Positions 12,266 to 21,645 of a stretch of DNA of 64,000 bases are shown here, piece after piece (positions within the stretch are counted from its first letter, which is position 1; each line of letters begins with the position of its first letter). Location of the stretch: NCBI GenBank assembly GCA_951640165.1, contig OX621241.1, forward strand, positions 18,357,001 to 18,421,000, given 5' to 3'. This DNA comes from Pseudoips prasinana. Its lineage: Eukaryota; Arthropoda; Insecta; Lepidoptera; Nolidae. Position numbers and translations under genes: made by a program. The notes under the pieces were generated by a model. That model ran no database searches and was not told the origin of the DNA. It saw nothing but the letters and a program-made list of their open reading frames with translations.

Positions 12266-12506
12266 TAGCTAAAATTCAACGTCTTTAAATAGTTTCGTGA
12301 ATATTGATAAAAACTCATTTTATTCTTGATTATAGCTAAAACTATATTGATAATTTTTGCTCTTCAAAAATGCTTCCTGTTTTCAAATTATGATTCATAT
12401 AGTTACCAATGCAAGTAAAAACCAAGAAATGAATTCGTAATCATTGTTTATAAATTGACTAAGAAAGTTTCTAAAGATGCTTGCTATCAAAATCATGGTT
12501 TTTAGG

Positions 12507-12547
12507 GTTCCGTATCTCGAAAGGAAAAAACGCAATCCTTATAAGAT
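12507..12547 (-). repeat. GGTTCCGTA-type repeat, left piece
   Basis: TTTTTAGGGTTCCGTATCTC followed by a GGAAAAAACG segment, ending in ATAAGAT (12541-12547). The element resumes at 14040, where ATAAGAT is repeated and followed by CACTTTGTTGTCC. The two pieces are one minus-strand copy of a widespread lepidopteran repeat, split by an insertion. Confidence 0.8.
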
Positions 12548-12600
12548 AATTCAGAATCTTTATTGACATATAAATATATTGTACAGTTTATTTTCGTTTA

Positions 12601-12690
12601 GTCGCCTGGTACCCATAGTACAAGCTTTGCTTAGTTTGGGGCTAGGATGATCTGTGTAACATTGACCCTGGATATTATTATTATTATTCG
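12601..12690 (+). mobile_element. SINE family A, 3' fragment
   Basis: GTCGCCTGGTACCCATAGTA, then CTTTGCTTAGTTTGGGGCTA and GATGATCTGTGTAAC, ending in a (TTA)n tail. It is the sense-strand 3' part of the SINE seen complete at 3478-3690. Confidence 0.85.
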
Positions 12691-12700
12691 AAGTCTCTGG

Positions 12701-12750
12701 ACACAGGTTTTATAACCTAGCACAGGAGTGCTAGATTATAAAACCTGTGT
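12701..12750. repeat. 23-bp hairpin (1 mismatch)
   Basis: Arms 12701-12723 and 12728-12750 pair as ACACAGGTTTTATAA.CTAGCAC with one mismatch (12716/12735) around a 4-base loop. Confidence 0.9.
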
Positions 12751-12839
12751 GACAGAATTCAGTGTCCTCCCCGCGTTTGGTATTACAAACAATAATTTCT
12801 GCAACAAAGTAAAATTAATTAAATTAAACATAATTTCTG

Positions 12840-13035
12840 CAATCAAAATACAAAATCAATATTTAGTGTTAATTCCGCTAATTGTCAGTTTAATCATGCT
12901 GGGATGCAATTTGCACCGCCCTCCCGCCCGCAAAAACGTGCACATGCAAGAAGGACAATACAAAAAGCAAATTACATGCGCCAGTACGATACCTAACACG
13001 TGTTTCGGTCCTCCACGGACCATTCTCAAGGGCTG
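12840..13035 (-). repeat. Left inverted arm of Penelope-like element
   Basis: 196 bases that are the reverse complement of 13408-13603, with one difference (12994 versus 13449). It holds the same GCGGGCGGGAGGGCGG and GGTCCGTGGAGGACCGAAAC segments as the right arm. Penelope-like elements often carry repeated ends called pseudo-LTRs; this inverted arrangement would be such a copy or a 5' inversion. Long open frames on either strand are by-products of the palindrome. Confidence 0.9.
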
Positions 13036-13037
13036 GC

Positions 13038-13322
13038 CATTCTCAAGGCCGAAATTTTGAAACACGGTATAAAGAGCATGTAGCTGCTTATAGGAATGGC
13101 CATCCTGATAAATCTCATTACGCCAAACATTTAAATGAAACTGGCCATTCCTTGGGCGACAATAATACGTATAATATTTTACATAGTTGTGATAAAAGTT
13201 TCCGGTTATATGTGTTGGAACAATTAGAAATATTAAAACATAGCAGTAATAGTTTTGCATTGTTGAATGACCAAACAAATTTAGTTTCATCTCCTTTACT
13301 ACGAATATTTGGGGGTAGTTAG
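13038..13322 (+). pseudogene. Penelope-like element, GIY-YIG endonuclease C-terminal fragment
   Basis: The plus frame reads QGRNFETRYKEHVAAYRNGH, then PDKSHYAKHLNETGHS, a spacer, and FRLYVLEQLEILKH, ending in a TAG at 13320-13322. The conserved R in GRNFETR, EH, the S-A-H segment, the GH and the E of LEQLEI are the C-terminal half of the GIY-YIG nuclease that Penelope-like elements carry after their RT. The nuclease nicks the target to prime reverse transcription. The GIY and YIG strands and the whole RT are absent, so the fragment is inactive. About 95 codons are preserved without a stop, between the inverted arms at 12840-13035 and 13408-13603. Confidence 0.85.
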
Positions 13323-13347
13323 AAATAATTGTCCATGCGGTTGGTAG

Positions 13348-13384
13348 TATATAAAAGAGCGCTCGCCTCGTTGGCTTTTAGTCT
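13348..13384 (+). promoter_or_regulatory. TATA/Inr-like core promoter in the Penelope-like element
   Basis: TATATAAAAG at 13348-13357 is followed by TTTTAGTCTCC at 13376-13386. The candidate start A at 13380 lies 32 bases from the first T of the TATA box, inside the usual insect range. Penelope-type elements are known to carry internal promoters in their repeated ends. Inferred from motif and spacing only. Confidence 0.4.
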
Positions 13385-13407
13385 CCTTCGAGCACTCGAC
13401 GAGTTAG

Positions 13408-13603
13408 CAGCCCTTGAGAATGGTCCGTGGAGGACCGAAACACGTGTTGGGTATCGTACTGGCGCATGTAATTTGCTTTTTGTATTGTCCTTCTTGCATG
13501 TGCACGTTTTTGCGGGCGGGAGGGCGGTGCAAATTGCATCCCAGCATGATTAAACTGACAATTAGCGGAATTAACACTAAATATTGATTTTGTATTTTGA
13601 TTG
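13408..13603 (+). repeat. Right arm (pseudo-LTR) of Penelope-like element
   Basis: The sense-orientation partner of the 12840-13035 arm, 195/196 matching. It begins CAGCCCTTGAGAATGGTCCG and includes a stem GGTCC-GTGGA-GGACC followed by GAAAC, which resembles hammerhead ribozyme stem II and its GAAA box. It lies downstream of the endonuclease stop, where a 3' pseudo-LTR would be. Confidence 0.85.
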
Positions 13604-14039
13604 TTATGGATTTCCGCAAAGTAACGCCTGATTCCATTACTTATAATTTCTGCAACAAACTACATTATTACAATAAAATAAAGACCTTACTAAAATAAAA
13701 TTAAGACATGATTAAAATAAAACTTAAAAAAAATTAAATAAAAAAAATTAAGACATTATTATTATTTTGGTTAGTAAAAAGGAAGAATTTTATGTGTGTA
13801 TAATAAGCTTTATGGTGGTGATCTGTGTATGTATTGAGTGTGTATGGATGTAATTGTATTATGTACCTAATTATAAAAGCGTTTTTAATATTTGTTCTGC
13901 TTTGACACATGTTTGGGACCGCTTGCAGAGCTTGCTTGACTTTATGAAGAGTCAGTTTATGTATTGAGAGACTCTAGTTAATTGAGTTGTAGTTATATGA
14001 ACTCTGTGCACCGAAGTGTCGTCGTGCAAGCGCAGATCG

Positions 14040-14845
14040 ATAAGATCACTTTGTTGTCCATTCGTCCCTCTGTCAGTCAAGACCCTTTTTCACGGGAACG
14101 TATAGAGGTATCAAGCTGGCATTTATATCAAATACTCAAGTCTACTGTCCCTTGAAGCTGCGAAAAAAATCAAACTTCTAAGCCAACGAAATCGAAAGAT
14201 CCAGTCATCTATGCCACAAATTTTCGACACTCGCAAGAAAATCAAAACCTACAGGGTGACCTGCTTAAAATTTGGTTCGAAGTAACGCCTTATAGCACAG
14301 ATAAAGGAAAAATTTCGAAAACCGTGAATGTTTAGTTAAATCATAAAATAAAAATATTTTTAATAATTTTAAATTTACTACTCCTTTCCTCATGAACGCG
14401 TAAAGGTATTAAATTGAAATTCATATCAAATACTCAGGTACATAATACGTTTAAGCAGTAAGAGCAATTTAAGCCGCGTTTTTTCAAAAGCGCAACTACT
14501 CGCAAGGAATTCAAAACCTAAAGGGTACTTCCAGTCGACCTAGAATCTAGAAATTTGGCATGAAACTATGTTTTATAGCACATATAAAGGAAAAATTCCA
14601 AAACCTTAATATTTTAGTTACATAACATATCTTTTTTAATAATTATATGCTTATTACCCTTTTCCTCGTGAACGCGTAGAGATATGTTGAAACTAATATT
14701 ATATATATTATGGATTTCATGTTGCAATAAAAATACCATAACTAAGACTCGATTGTCGTGATGGGTGAACTTTTACTTATATACCTACAGGTTTGTACGG
14801 AACCCTCAGTGCGCAAATCCGATTCGAACTTGCCCTTTTTCATAA
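14040..14845 (-). repeat. GGTTCCGTA-type repeat, main piece
   Basis: The continuation of 12507-12547. It includes CACTTTGTTGTCCATTCGTC, GACCCTTTTTCACGGGAACG, GGTATCAAGCTGGCATTTAT, then a second diverged round of the same text from about 14390, and ends GTACGGAACCCTCAGTGCGC near 14800-14820. It is an old high-copy repeat without coding content; the internal partial duplication (14095-14340 versus 14390-14620) is part of its structure here. Confidence 0.7.
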
Positions 14846-15124
14846 TTACGTTGGTATTTGTATAATATTATTTCATTTTGTATTTATTTAATTTTTGAGT
14901 TCCACAAGAAGTTTATAGTGGATATTTTTTGTAATTGATGAACAATTGCACTGACTTAAGTGGAAGTTTTAATTTATTATTTAACTTTCTCTTTCTCGTG
15001 GGCCTCATTAACTATATTTTTGTCACTTTAAATGGTCTGATTTTGCGGTATAGCTAGTACGCACAATACACATTTTCCGGTTTCGACGAAGCGCTAAAAG
15101 GTAATTATTAACTAAGGTGAGCTA

Positions 15125-15452
15125 TCTATACATATAATAAAATCGTAGGAAAGTCAAAACTTTACATTGAATATTTTTCTAAAAGGATACTTGGGGCGTG
15201 ATCTGCAATGGATATCGAAGCCAAAAATTTGGTTTTTAGAATTTTTGTCTGTGTGTCTGTTTATCTGTAATACATACAGATAAACGGGCTAAATTCAAAA
15301 AGTACTGCATGGATTTACTTCAAATTTTGCATGAATATTACTAAGAGGTCGGGTCAACATATAGGCTACATATTATCACGCTATCATCTACGAGGGAGGA
15401 GCTATGATAATTAATAAAATTTAACGCGGCTAAAACCACGGGGCACAGCTAG
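15125..15452 (+). mobile_element. Non-autonomous Helitron (TCTATAC... type)
   Basis: Starts TCTATACATATAATAAAATC after an A and ends with the hairpin region GCGGCTAAAACCAC, then GGGGCACAGCTAG followed by T (CTAG at 15449-15452). The TC start, a 3' hairpin about ten bases before CTAG, and insertion between A and T are the Helitron hallmarks. It shares ACTTTACATTGAATATTTTT and AGTACTGCATGGATTTACTT with 25906-26248. Such elements have been described in Lepidoptera as Lep1-like. It has no Rep/helicase. Confidence 0.85.
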
Positions 15453-16049
15453 TTAGGAATAAAAACAAGAAATTAAAGAATGTCCCTACACAGTGACAAA
15501 CTTTTCTTTATTTCTTGTACCTATTGATCAACATGTAATGAACTGTATTTTAATTGAAGTATTTAATAAACGTATTACTATAGCTATTGACGTACATGAA
15601 ATCACCAAACAAAAAATAATACGTCACCGCCGACTTATTGTAAGCAAGGTCGGAGTAACCTTGAGTTAAGCAGTATTTTTATTATTTTCGCAATAATAAG
15701 ATCGCAGAGACAAACAAGGAAGTGTGAGCGCTACGACTACATTAACTAGATGTTATGTAGATTGTTAAACGTTTACTCATAAACTTAAGCCTTCCGTGAT
15801 TGTAACAATTATTATAAACAAGCCGTGTTTAAAAAAAATAGGAAAATGTATATATTTTTATTCCTATATGGCGTGATTCTATTGTCTCTTTTGTATGACC
15901 AAGTGTGCTCCCTGCGTAGTCGTCATATGTTTACTTTTAATTTAGAATATGTGTATTTCCAGAGCTTTACATCTATTTTGAGATGATAGACTACTGTTAT
16001 CTCACAAATCAACATAGCTAGTCATATAAACATGTATGAATATTTCTTA
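15453..16049. other. Unassigned AT-rich DNA
   Basis: No gene or recognised repeat. Confidence 0.5.
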
Positions 16050-16180
16050 CTAGCTATGCCCCACGGTTTTACCCGCGTTAAATTTTCCCGCGTTAATCGG
16101 ATGTATAAGCTATATTACTACAAAATTTCATCTTAATCCGTTCGTTAGTTTTTGCGTTAAAGAGTAACAACATCCATACT
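16050..16180 (-). mobile_element. Helitron relic (variant)
   Basis: CTAGCTATGCCCCACGGTTT at 16050 is the reverse of a Helitron 3' terminus. It continues into CGCGTTAAATTTTCCCGCG and a TTTCATCTTAATCCGTTCG segment like the 42853-42996 copy. The 5' end has decayed. Confidence 0.7.
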
Positions 16181-16650
16181 GTAGAATTATGATAATTAAA
16201 TAAAAATGACGCTCAGACAATACATAAGAATTATGCGCAGAAGCCAAGACGGTCCTTGTATAGTTTAAGCTAGCCCATCATGGGAATAGAACATTTGTCA
16301 CATTCAGGAACAGTCTTTGATGATCATCAGGATAATACAGTAAGTCCTGTTATCATTTCTAAAATGAAAAGCCCAAAGGTCAGAAGTAACCTAAACCGCT
16401 GAGCATGTATGAAGAATATAAAAACAGTAAACGAAGCAGAAGAGGCTTGAAACTTCTTTAAAAATGTACTTAATAAGTACAAATTACATGGGAAAATTTA
16501 ACAAAAATGCTCGAGTTTCCTTATATAAATAAAGAAACTCGAACCTTAAGGCTCTATTGAGGGTAATCATCGCCCTGACCACACTAATCAGTATATCGCC
16601 ACATTGACAAACGAAAATAAGATGGCATACAAAGCAGCACCTGATATATG
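16181..16650. other. Unassigned DNA with a small foldback
   Basis: No gene. A small inverted pair TCGAGTTTC/GAAACTCGA sits at 16511-16542. Confidence 0.5.
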
Positions 16651-16652
16651 TA

Positions 16653-16757
16653 CAGACGCCAGCACATCAAGCTACCCCAACCCGTAAATTTCCCCAATTG
16701 AAAATAAACCTTATGCTTTTGTGATAAAGTTGAAAATCTATATAAGAAATTTACATG
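16653..16757 (-). mobile_element. TA-flanked MITE, truncated copy
   Basis: Starts CAGACGCCAGCACATC after TA (16651-16652), continues with GCTACCCCAA and the interior in the same orientation as 58941-59075, but stops near GAAATTTACATG without its right terminal repeat. Confidence 0.85.
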
Positions 16758-17000
16758 TTTTGAAAAGAGGTCGTTCTTGCCACTTACCGCTTTACTATTA
16801 TATTTTATAAAATAAGTTTAACATGTGTTATAAAATAATAAAATGCAACATTTTCTTAAGTATCTATTCCGAAAACGTTGAGACTTTATTAGTTCTCGTT
16901 ACCTCGATAAGTTCTGTTTTTAAAGATAAGTTTTTAATATTATTTTCCCTGTTATAAAAATTAAATGTAAAGCTATAAGTAACTTAAAGTATAGTATGTA

Positions 17001-17135
17001 CAGACGCCAGCACATACAGCTACCCTAATCGGTCAAATTTCTTTTATAGATTTTCAACTTTATCACATAAGCATAAGGTTCACTTTTAATTAGGGAAATT
17101 TGACAGATTGAGGTAGTATGATGTGCTGGCGTCTG
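17001..17135 (+). mobile_element. TA-flanked MITE, 135 bp
   Basis: Terminal inverted repeats of about 45 bases start CAGACGCCAGCACAT and end ATGTGCTGGCGTCTG. Left flank TA; the right TA has become TG. Length and ends match copies at 20998, 53031 and 58941 exactly. The CAG terminus and TA target fit the Tc1/mariner superfamily. There is no coding sequence; a transposase would act in trans. Confidence 0.93.
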
Positions 17136-17249
17136 TGCATATGTATGTAAAGCTATAAGTAACCTAAATTATCTAGTAGTAGTCGATGATCCGATAAACC
17201 AAATACATAATTATAAGTTCCTATATTTTTTTATTAAAATTATTATTAC

Positions 17250-17434
17250 GGGTCAAATGCAATGTAATCTAAGGTTTAATTTGTTAGCATTTGACTACCT
17301 ATAATTGGTAATACATTCAAATTGTTGGCATTTGATTATCTATTGAAATGCTTAAAATTTTGAGACGATACAATATAATAATTACAATAGGTAATCAAAT
17401 GCTAACAATTTAAACCTTAGATTACATTTGGCCC
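17250..17434 (+). mobile_element. Foldback MITE, 185 bp (GGGYCAAATG ends)
   Basis: The left end GGGTCAAATGCAATGTAATC continues into AAGGTTTAATTTGTTAGCAT; the right end is its complement, ending GATTACATTTGGCCC. The inverted arms are about 55 bases with few mismatches. No clear target duplication is visible, so the superfamily is open. Confidence 0.8.
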
Positions 17435-17504
17435 ATTATAATTATTTTATATTAGCAGTAGAGAAGTAAATTTAGGGAATAAAATTCAAAAAAGTATAAA
17501 ATAT

Positions 17505-17542
17505 GTTAGCTTTTGATTACCAACTGGTAATCAAAAGATAAC
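17505..17542. repeat. Mini-hairpin derived from the MITE end
   Basis: GTTAGCTTTTGATTACCA and its complement (one mismatch) around a 2-base loop. GTTAGCATTTGATTACC is the inner part of the 17250-17434 MITE arm, so this is a minimal or deleted relative. Confidence 0.8.
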
Positions 17543-18330
17543 AATTATAACTTTTTTTAACGTAGGAGTGGTTTTTATGTCGAATTTTTAGACTTACTTT
17601 ACATTTATAAGTTTCCAGTGTAGGCTTTCAGAACGTTAATATCATTATAATTAATAATAACATGCTTATACCTATATCAAAAATGGAGCAAATATAGCCG
17701 AAGAGACTACGAGTATAAGGTCACCTCATGAATGTCACGACGTGACGTACTCGCAAATGACTTTCACAAGAACAATGAACACGTATTTACATTGCGATGT
17801 CAAAGATTAATAAGAATTTCGAATTGTGGAAAATTTTCGGTTTAACTTGTTCTTGTTACAATTTCACACGAGACACAGATTTCTTTTTAACCGATGAATA
17901 GAGGATGGTCTCAATTTTTGAACTCAATTCGAATCTTTATCTTTATTTTTTTAATATTTTTGGTATCGATATCAGTTTATGTACAGTCAGCTGCATTCAA
18001 ATGTATACAGTTCTTAAAATATAAATTATCTGAATTTCTTCGGGATTTACATTTTGTAGACAAAATATACAATTAGCTAAGCCTGAATGTAGTCTTTTAA
18101 AACTAGTTTTCACTATTAATACGATATGATATTTCAAAAGTATCGTTACTAAAAGCGGTCATACTATCGGAACTATAAACATATTGGTAATTTGGTACAG
18201 CTACTGTACAAGCATAATTTGCCAATAAAATATTTTTATTAAGTGAAAACGAAAACAAAATTGTTATAAGAGGTAATATATGTACTATCTGGGACTTATG
18301 GAGTACCACCGCGGGGTTATTTTGGAGCTG
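17543..18330. other. Unassigned AT-rich DNA
   Basis: No gene recognised. The small hydrophobic frame at 17894-18076 has no support beyond being open. Confidence 0.5.
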
Positions 18331-18340
18331 GCTGGGATTT

Positions 18341-20115
18341 TTGGGAGTCTCCGTAACTTCTACATCTGCTGAGCAGATACTTCAGCAAAGCGTAGGGTCG
18401 TGTGACACAGTTTTTGAATTTTCGGTGGTTAGCCCTAAAGACATTTTAAATGCTTTCAAGAGTATTAATATGAAAAACACAAAGGATCTGTGGGGTCTAT
18501 CTGTTAAGACTGTTTCATCAATTATTACTATAATCGCCCCACACTTAGCTACTGTGTTCAATTGCAGTGTTGCATCAGGTGTATTTCCTGACTTGATGAA
18601 GTATAGTAAAATCATTCCTTTGTTTAAAGCTGGTGATACTTCAGACCCATCAAATTTTCGACCTGTTTCCGTGCTGCCCACTCTTAGTAAAATATTTGAA
18701 AAGCTTATGCTTAGCCAGCTGCTCAGACACTTTAATATACATAATTTACTACACCGGAAACAGTTTGGATTCACAAAGGGTTGTTCAACCATAGATGCAG
18801 GGGTCAACTTATTAAAAAGTATATTCGCGGCGTGGGAAGACTCGCAAGATGCATTAGGTATCTTTTGCGATTTGTCCAAAGCGTTTGATTGCGTTCATCA
18901 TGATACTCTGGTCAGAAAATTACACCACTACGGTATTAGGAACAAGGCTCTCGAACTTCTGACTTCTTACTTGGGCAATAGAATTCAGAAGGTCAAAATA
19001 AACGGTAAAATATCTCCGGGATCTCCAGTGGTAATGGGCGTCCCACAGGGGTCAATTCTTGGCCCATTTTTGTTTTTAATTTATATAAATGACTTACCTT
19101 ACTATGTAAGGGATAAGCATGAGACAATTAAGCAATTTTGACGATGTTAATGATGCAATCTCTAAAGTTGTTCATTGGTTAAATGCCAATAATCTTGTGC
19201 TTAATGATAAGAAAACTAAAGTCATTAAATTCACTACACTGAATGTGAAACAGGCGACAACCAATGTACAACTTAATGGAGCTAGGTTGGACCCTGTTGA
19301 ATCAACTGTGTTCTTGGGTATCACTATTGACTCAAAGCTACAATGGAGCACACAAATAGAAAAACTGTCCGGCAAATTAAGTTCTGCAGCATATGCAGTT
19401 AAAACTATTAGACGGCTGACTGATGTTGACACAGCTAGAATGGTTTATTTCAGTTATTTTCATAGTGTAATGTCCTATGGAATTCTTCTCTGGGGTAGCT
19501 CTGCTGACATTAACACCATATTTATATTGCAAAAAAGAGCTGTAAGAGCTATCTATAATCTTGGCCCGAGAGTGTCTCTAAGAGAAGAGTTCAAAGAGGT
19601 CAACATTCTAACTGTACCATCTCAGTATATATATGAAAACTTACTATATGTGCATGAAAATATCGATTCCTTCTGTAAAAGGAGCGATACACATAATGTA
19701 AATACTAGATATAAGAATAATCTCATATTGCATACTACCCGTCTCCACAAAATAAGTAACTCTTTTATGGGGCAATGTATAAGATTCTATAACAAACTTC
19801 CCAATGATATTAGAGAATTGTCTACGAATAAGTTTAAAAGAATTATTAAAGCCAAATTGTGTAGCAGGGCATATTACAAAATTTCTGATTATTTAAGTGA
19901 TAAAAGTGCTTGGGATTGAGTTGTTCTGAGTCAACACACATGATTGTAATTAATCTTAAGTATATTTTATTTTAAAAAGGATTCCTACTGAGTTTTCTGG
20001 CAGTGTTTCTCAGTAGCTGCCACGTCATGCACTGCACGGTAGGGTAAAAAAAATATGACGATTCCACATAAATGTAAAATTTTTACGGAATAAAGTACCT
20101 TTGACTTTGACTTAA
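18341..20115 (+). pseudogene. CR1/Jockey-like LINE, RT region and 3' UTR
   Basis: Two frames carry one RT. The first, to about 19139, has VSPKDILNAFKSINMKNTKD, the SKIIPLFKAGD and NFRPVSVLPTLSKIFEK motifs, QFGFTKGCST, FCDLSKAFDCVHHDTL (first catalytic Asp) and MGVPQGSILGPFLFLIYIND. The second (about 19137 to the TGA at 19917-19919) has VHWLNANNLVLNDKKTKVI, VFLGITIDSKLQW and the C-terminal domain. Between them the catalytic FADD/YADD box is gone and the frame shifts, so a short deletion killed the enzyme. The N-terminal endonuclease is absent. The 3' UTR runs to a TTTGACTTTGACTT tail. The antisense tail at 11155-11440 is the same family. The 5' boundary is uncertain. Confidence 0.9.
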
Positions 20116-20350
20116 ATGAGTAGATGGATTTTATCAACTAAGTTTTCGTTCAATATGCGCAATCAAAATCATTCTTATAACACCTTGTTTATTCAAATCT
20201 ATTAAATCTAAATGACTATAGAGCGTCCCAAAGACCATGGCGGTGGCGTACCATATAATTCTCTGATGGTGGCAATTTGTTTTTGAAAATATATTCTACC
20301 CTGTTACATTTTTTTGTCGATGTTATTGGGCTACAAAAATTTTTTTTTTT
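20116..20350. other. Unassigned DNA
   Basis: Spacer between the LINE tail and a SINE; nothing recognised. Confidence 0.5.
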
Positions 20351-20562
20351 TCTTTTTCTAAAGACAGCGCCCGCATTAGGGAAATTTGTCCCTTTGTCGC
20401 GGGGTACTTTAAAAAATATAATAGACGGACACAAATCACATCCAGACTCTGAACAACTATTTATAGGTCACACAAATAGTTGTCCGGCGCGGGACTCGAA
20501 CCCGCGACACGAAACGGCGAGACGACTCTCTGACGTCTTAGCTGCTGCGCCACACGTGCATT
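20351..20562 (-). mobile_element. SINE family B, with oligo(A) tail
   Basis: The minus strand has the head CACGTGTGGCGCAGCAGCTA, the B box GGTTCGAGTCCC near 20494-20505, the body and a GTACCCCGCGACAAAGGGAC 3' part, then a tail complementary to the long T run near 20340-20360. The head-to-tail order and tail mark a retroposed copy. Confidence 0.88.
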
Positions 20563-20995
20563 TTGTTTGAGAGATATATGACTATAAAAACCCTTAGGAT
20601 AAATACAGATTTCAAGGTAGGTAGGTACTAAGTACTGCATACTGCAAAGGTCCTAAGAATTTGCATGTTCAAAATTGAACATGTTTATTATTGCTATATA
20701 ATGTATGCACCCTCTTCATTCATGAAACATAACTGGGTCAGTATTTAAATAAACACATGATAAATAAATATTACGAGAAGTATGTGTGTGTGACAAAGAA
20801 CCCAAACAGTATCTTCCTAGAACAAAACTTTGTTTGTCTAAACACAAACACATCATTCATCGGCAATCGGTGGGTGTTGGCGACACATTATCATTTCCAG
20901 AAAATATGGCAAAATTTATACAGTACTCAAATAGATTCTAGTAGGGTTTTGTATGTAACTTTTCTTACCATGCATTCTACCCATACATGCCTTTG
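20563..20995. other. Unassigned DNA
   Basis: No supported gene. A small palindrome CATGTTCA-AAAT-TGAACATG lies near 20664-20683. Confidence 0.5.
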
Positions 20996-20997
20996 TA

Positions 20998-21132
20998 CAG
21001 ACGCCAGCACATCCAGCTACCCCAGTCTGTCAAATTTATTATATAGATTTTCAACTTTATTACCAAAGCTTAAGGTTCACTTTCAATTGGAGAAATTTGA
21101 CAGATTGGGTTAGCTTGACGTGCTGGTGTCTG
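20998..21132 (+). mobile_element. TA-flanked MITE, 135 bp
   Basis: Same family and orientation as 17001-17135: CAGACGCCAGCACATCCAGC ... GACGTGCTGGTGTCTG, with TA on both sides (20996-20997, 21133-21134). The 118-codon open frame crossing it is incidental. Confidence 0.93.
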
Positions 21133-21299
21133 TACATAGGCAGTAGGTATTGCAGATAACTGTTCATTTTACCTATTCTGGACATACCGTAGATTCAGTC
21201 AGCATAAATTACACGTAACTTAACTTATCTAGCTTGGATAATAGATTTACAGTGGATATCATTTACTAGACCTTGCTCGTAGCGATCATTTGGCCATAT

Positions 21300-21645
21300 T
21301 TAATAAAATAAAAAAAGATTTTTATTCACCTAGACTTGTCTGACGAAATCGTTTGTACATAGTCAGAACATGTTTGTAGTATGTATGTAGTAATATATAA
21401 TTATTTCCAGGTACATATAGATATTTAGGTACACGGATTGTGTGAAAAGAAAAGATACGGATTGTATGAAAAGAAATCGAATAAAATTGGTTTTATAATA
21501 GTTATGATATTTATCTAGCTTATATTAAGTTATTATCAAAGAGATCATGTGTAGGTTTAGTTGTCGAAATTTTAAGTTTTAGCTACTTTTTTACTTCATA
21601 TTGTCTGAATTGTTCTGTCTATATTTAAGTACGAAATATTATTAT
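21300..21645 (-). mobile_element. LINE 3'-end repeat (AGTCAGAACATG family), copy 1
   Basis: Shares TTTTTATTCAC.TAGACTT, ATAGTCAGAACATGTTTGTA, ATATTTAGGTACAC, TTAAGTTATT.TCAA.GAGAT and TTCTGTCTATATT with 36548-36830 and 55124-55405. The T-rich left edge is an A-rich tail on the minus strand, so these are 3' ends of a retroelement. No coding part remains. Confidence 0.75.

Larger units (their letters stand above)
12548..14039 (-). mobile_element. 1,492-bp composite insertion with 7-bp TSD
   Basis: The block is bounded by direct ATAAGAT copies (12541-12547 and 14040-14046) and interrupts an otherwise collinear repeat, so it arrived as one insertion or grew from one. On the minus strand it ends with AATAAAGATTCTGAATT immediately before the duplication, like an mRNA-type 3' end. 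Its outer parts (12548-12600 and about 13640-14039) carry no recognised protein. Inside are a SINE piece (12601-12690), a foldback (12701-12750) and the Penelope-like fragment (12840-13603). I read the outer shell as an unclassified retroelement or retrocopy carrying later insertions. Confidence 0.7.

Noticed and set aside
12728..13060. 110-codon plus frame, with a similar product at 13404-13637 minus
   Set aside because: The same peptide appears twice only because the 196-bp arms are inverted copies; neither matches a known protein.
12856..13290. 144-codon open frame on the minus strand
   Set aside because: It is antisense to the Penelope endonuclease frame and runs through the inverted arm. 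The plus frame carries the GIY-YIG residues, and the mirror frame in the right arm shows that this is palindrome-derived.
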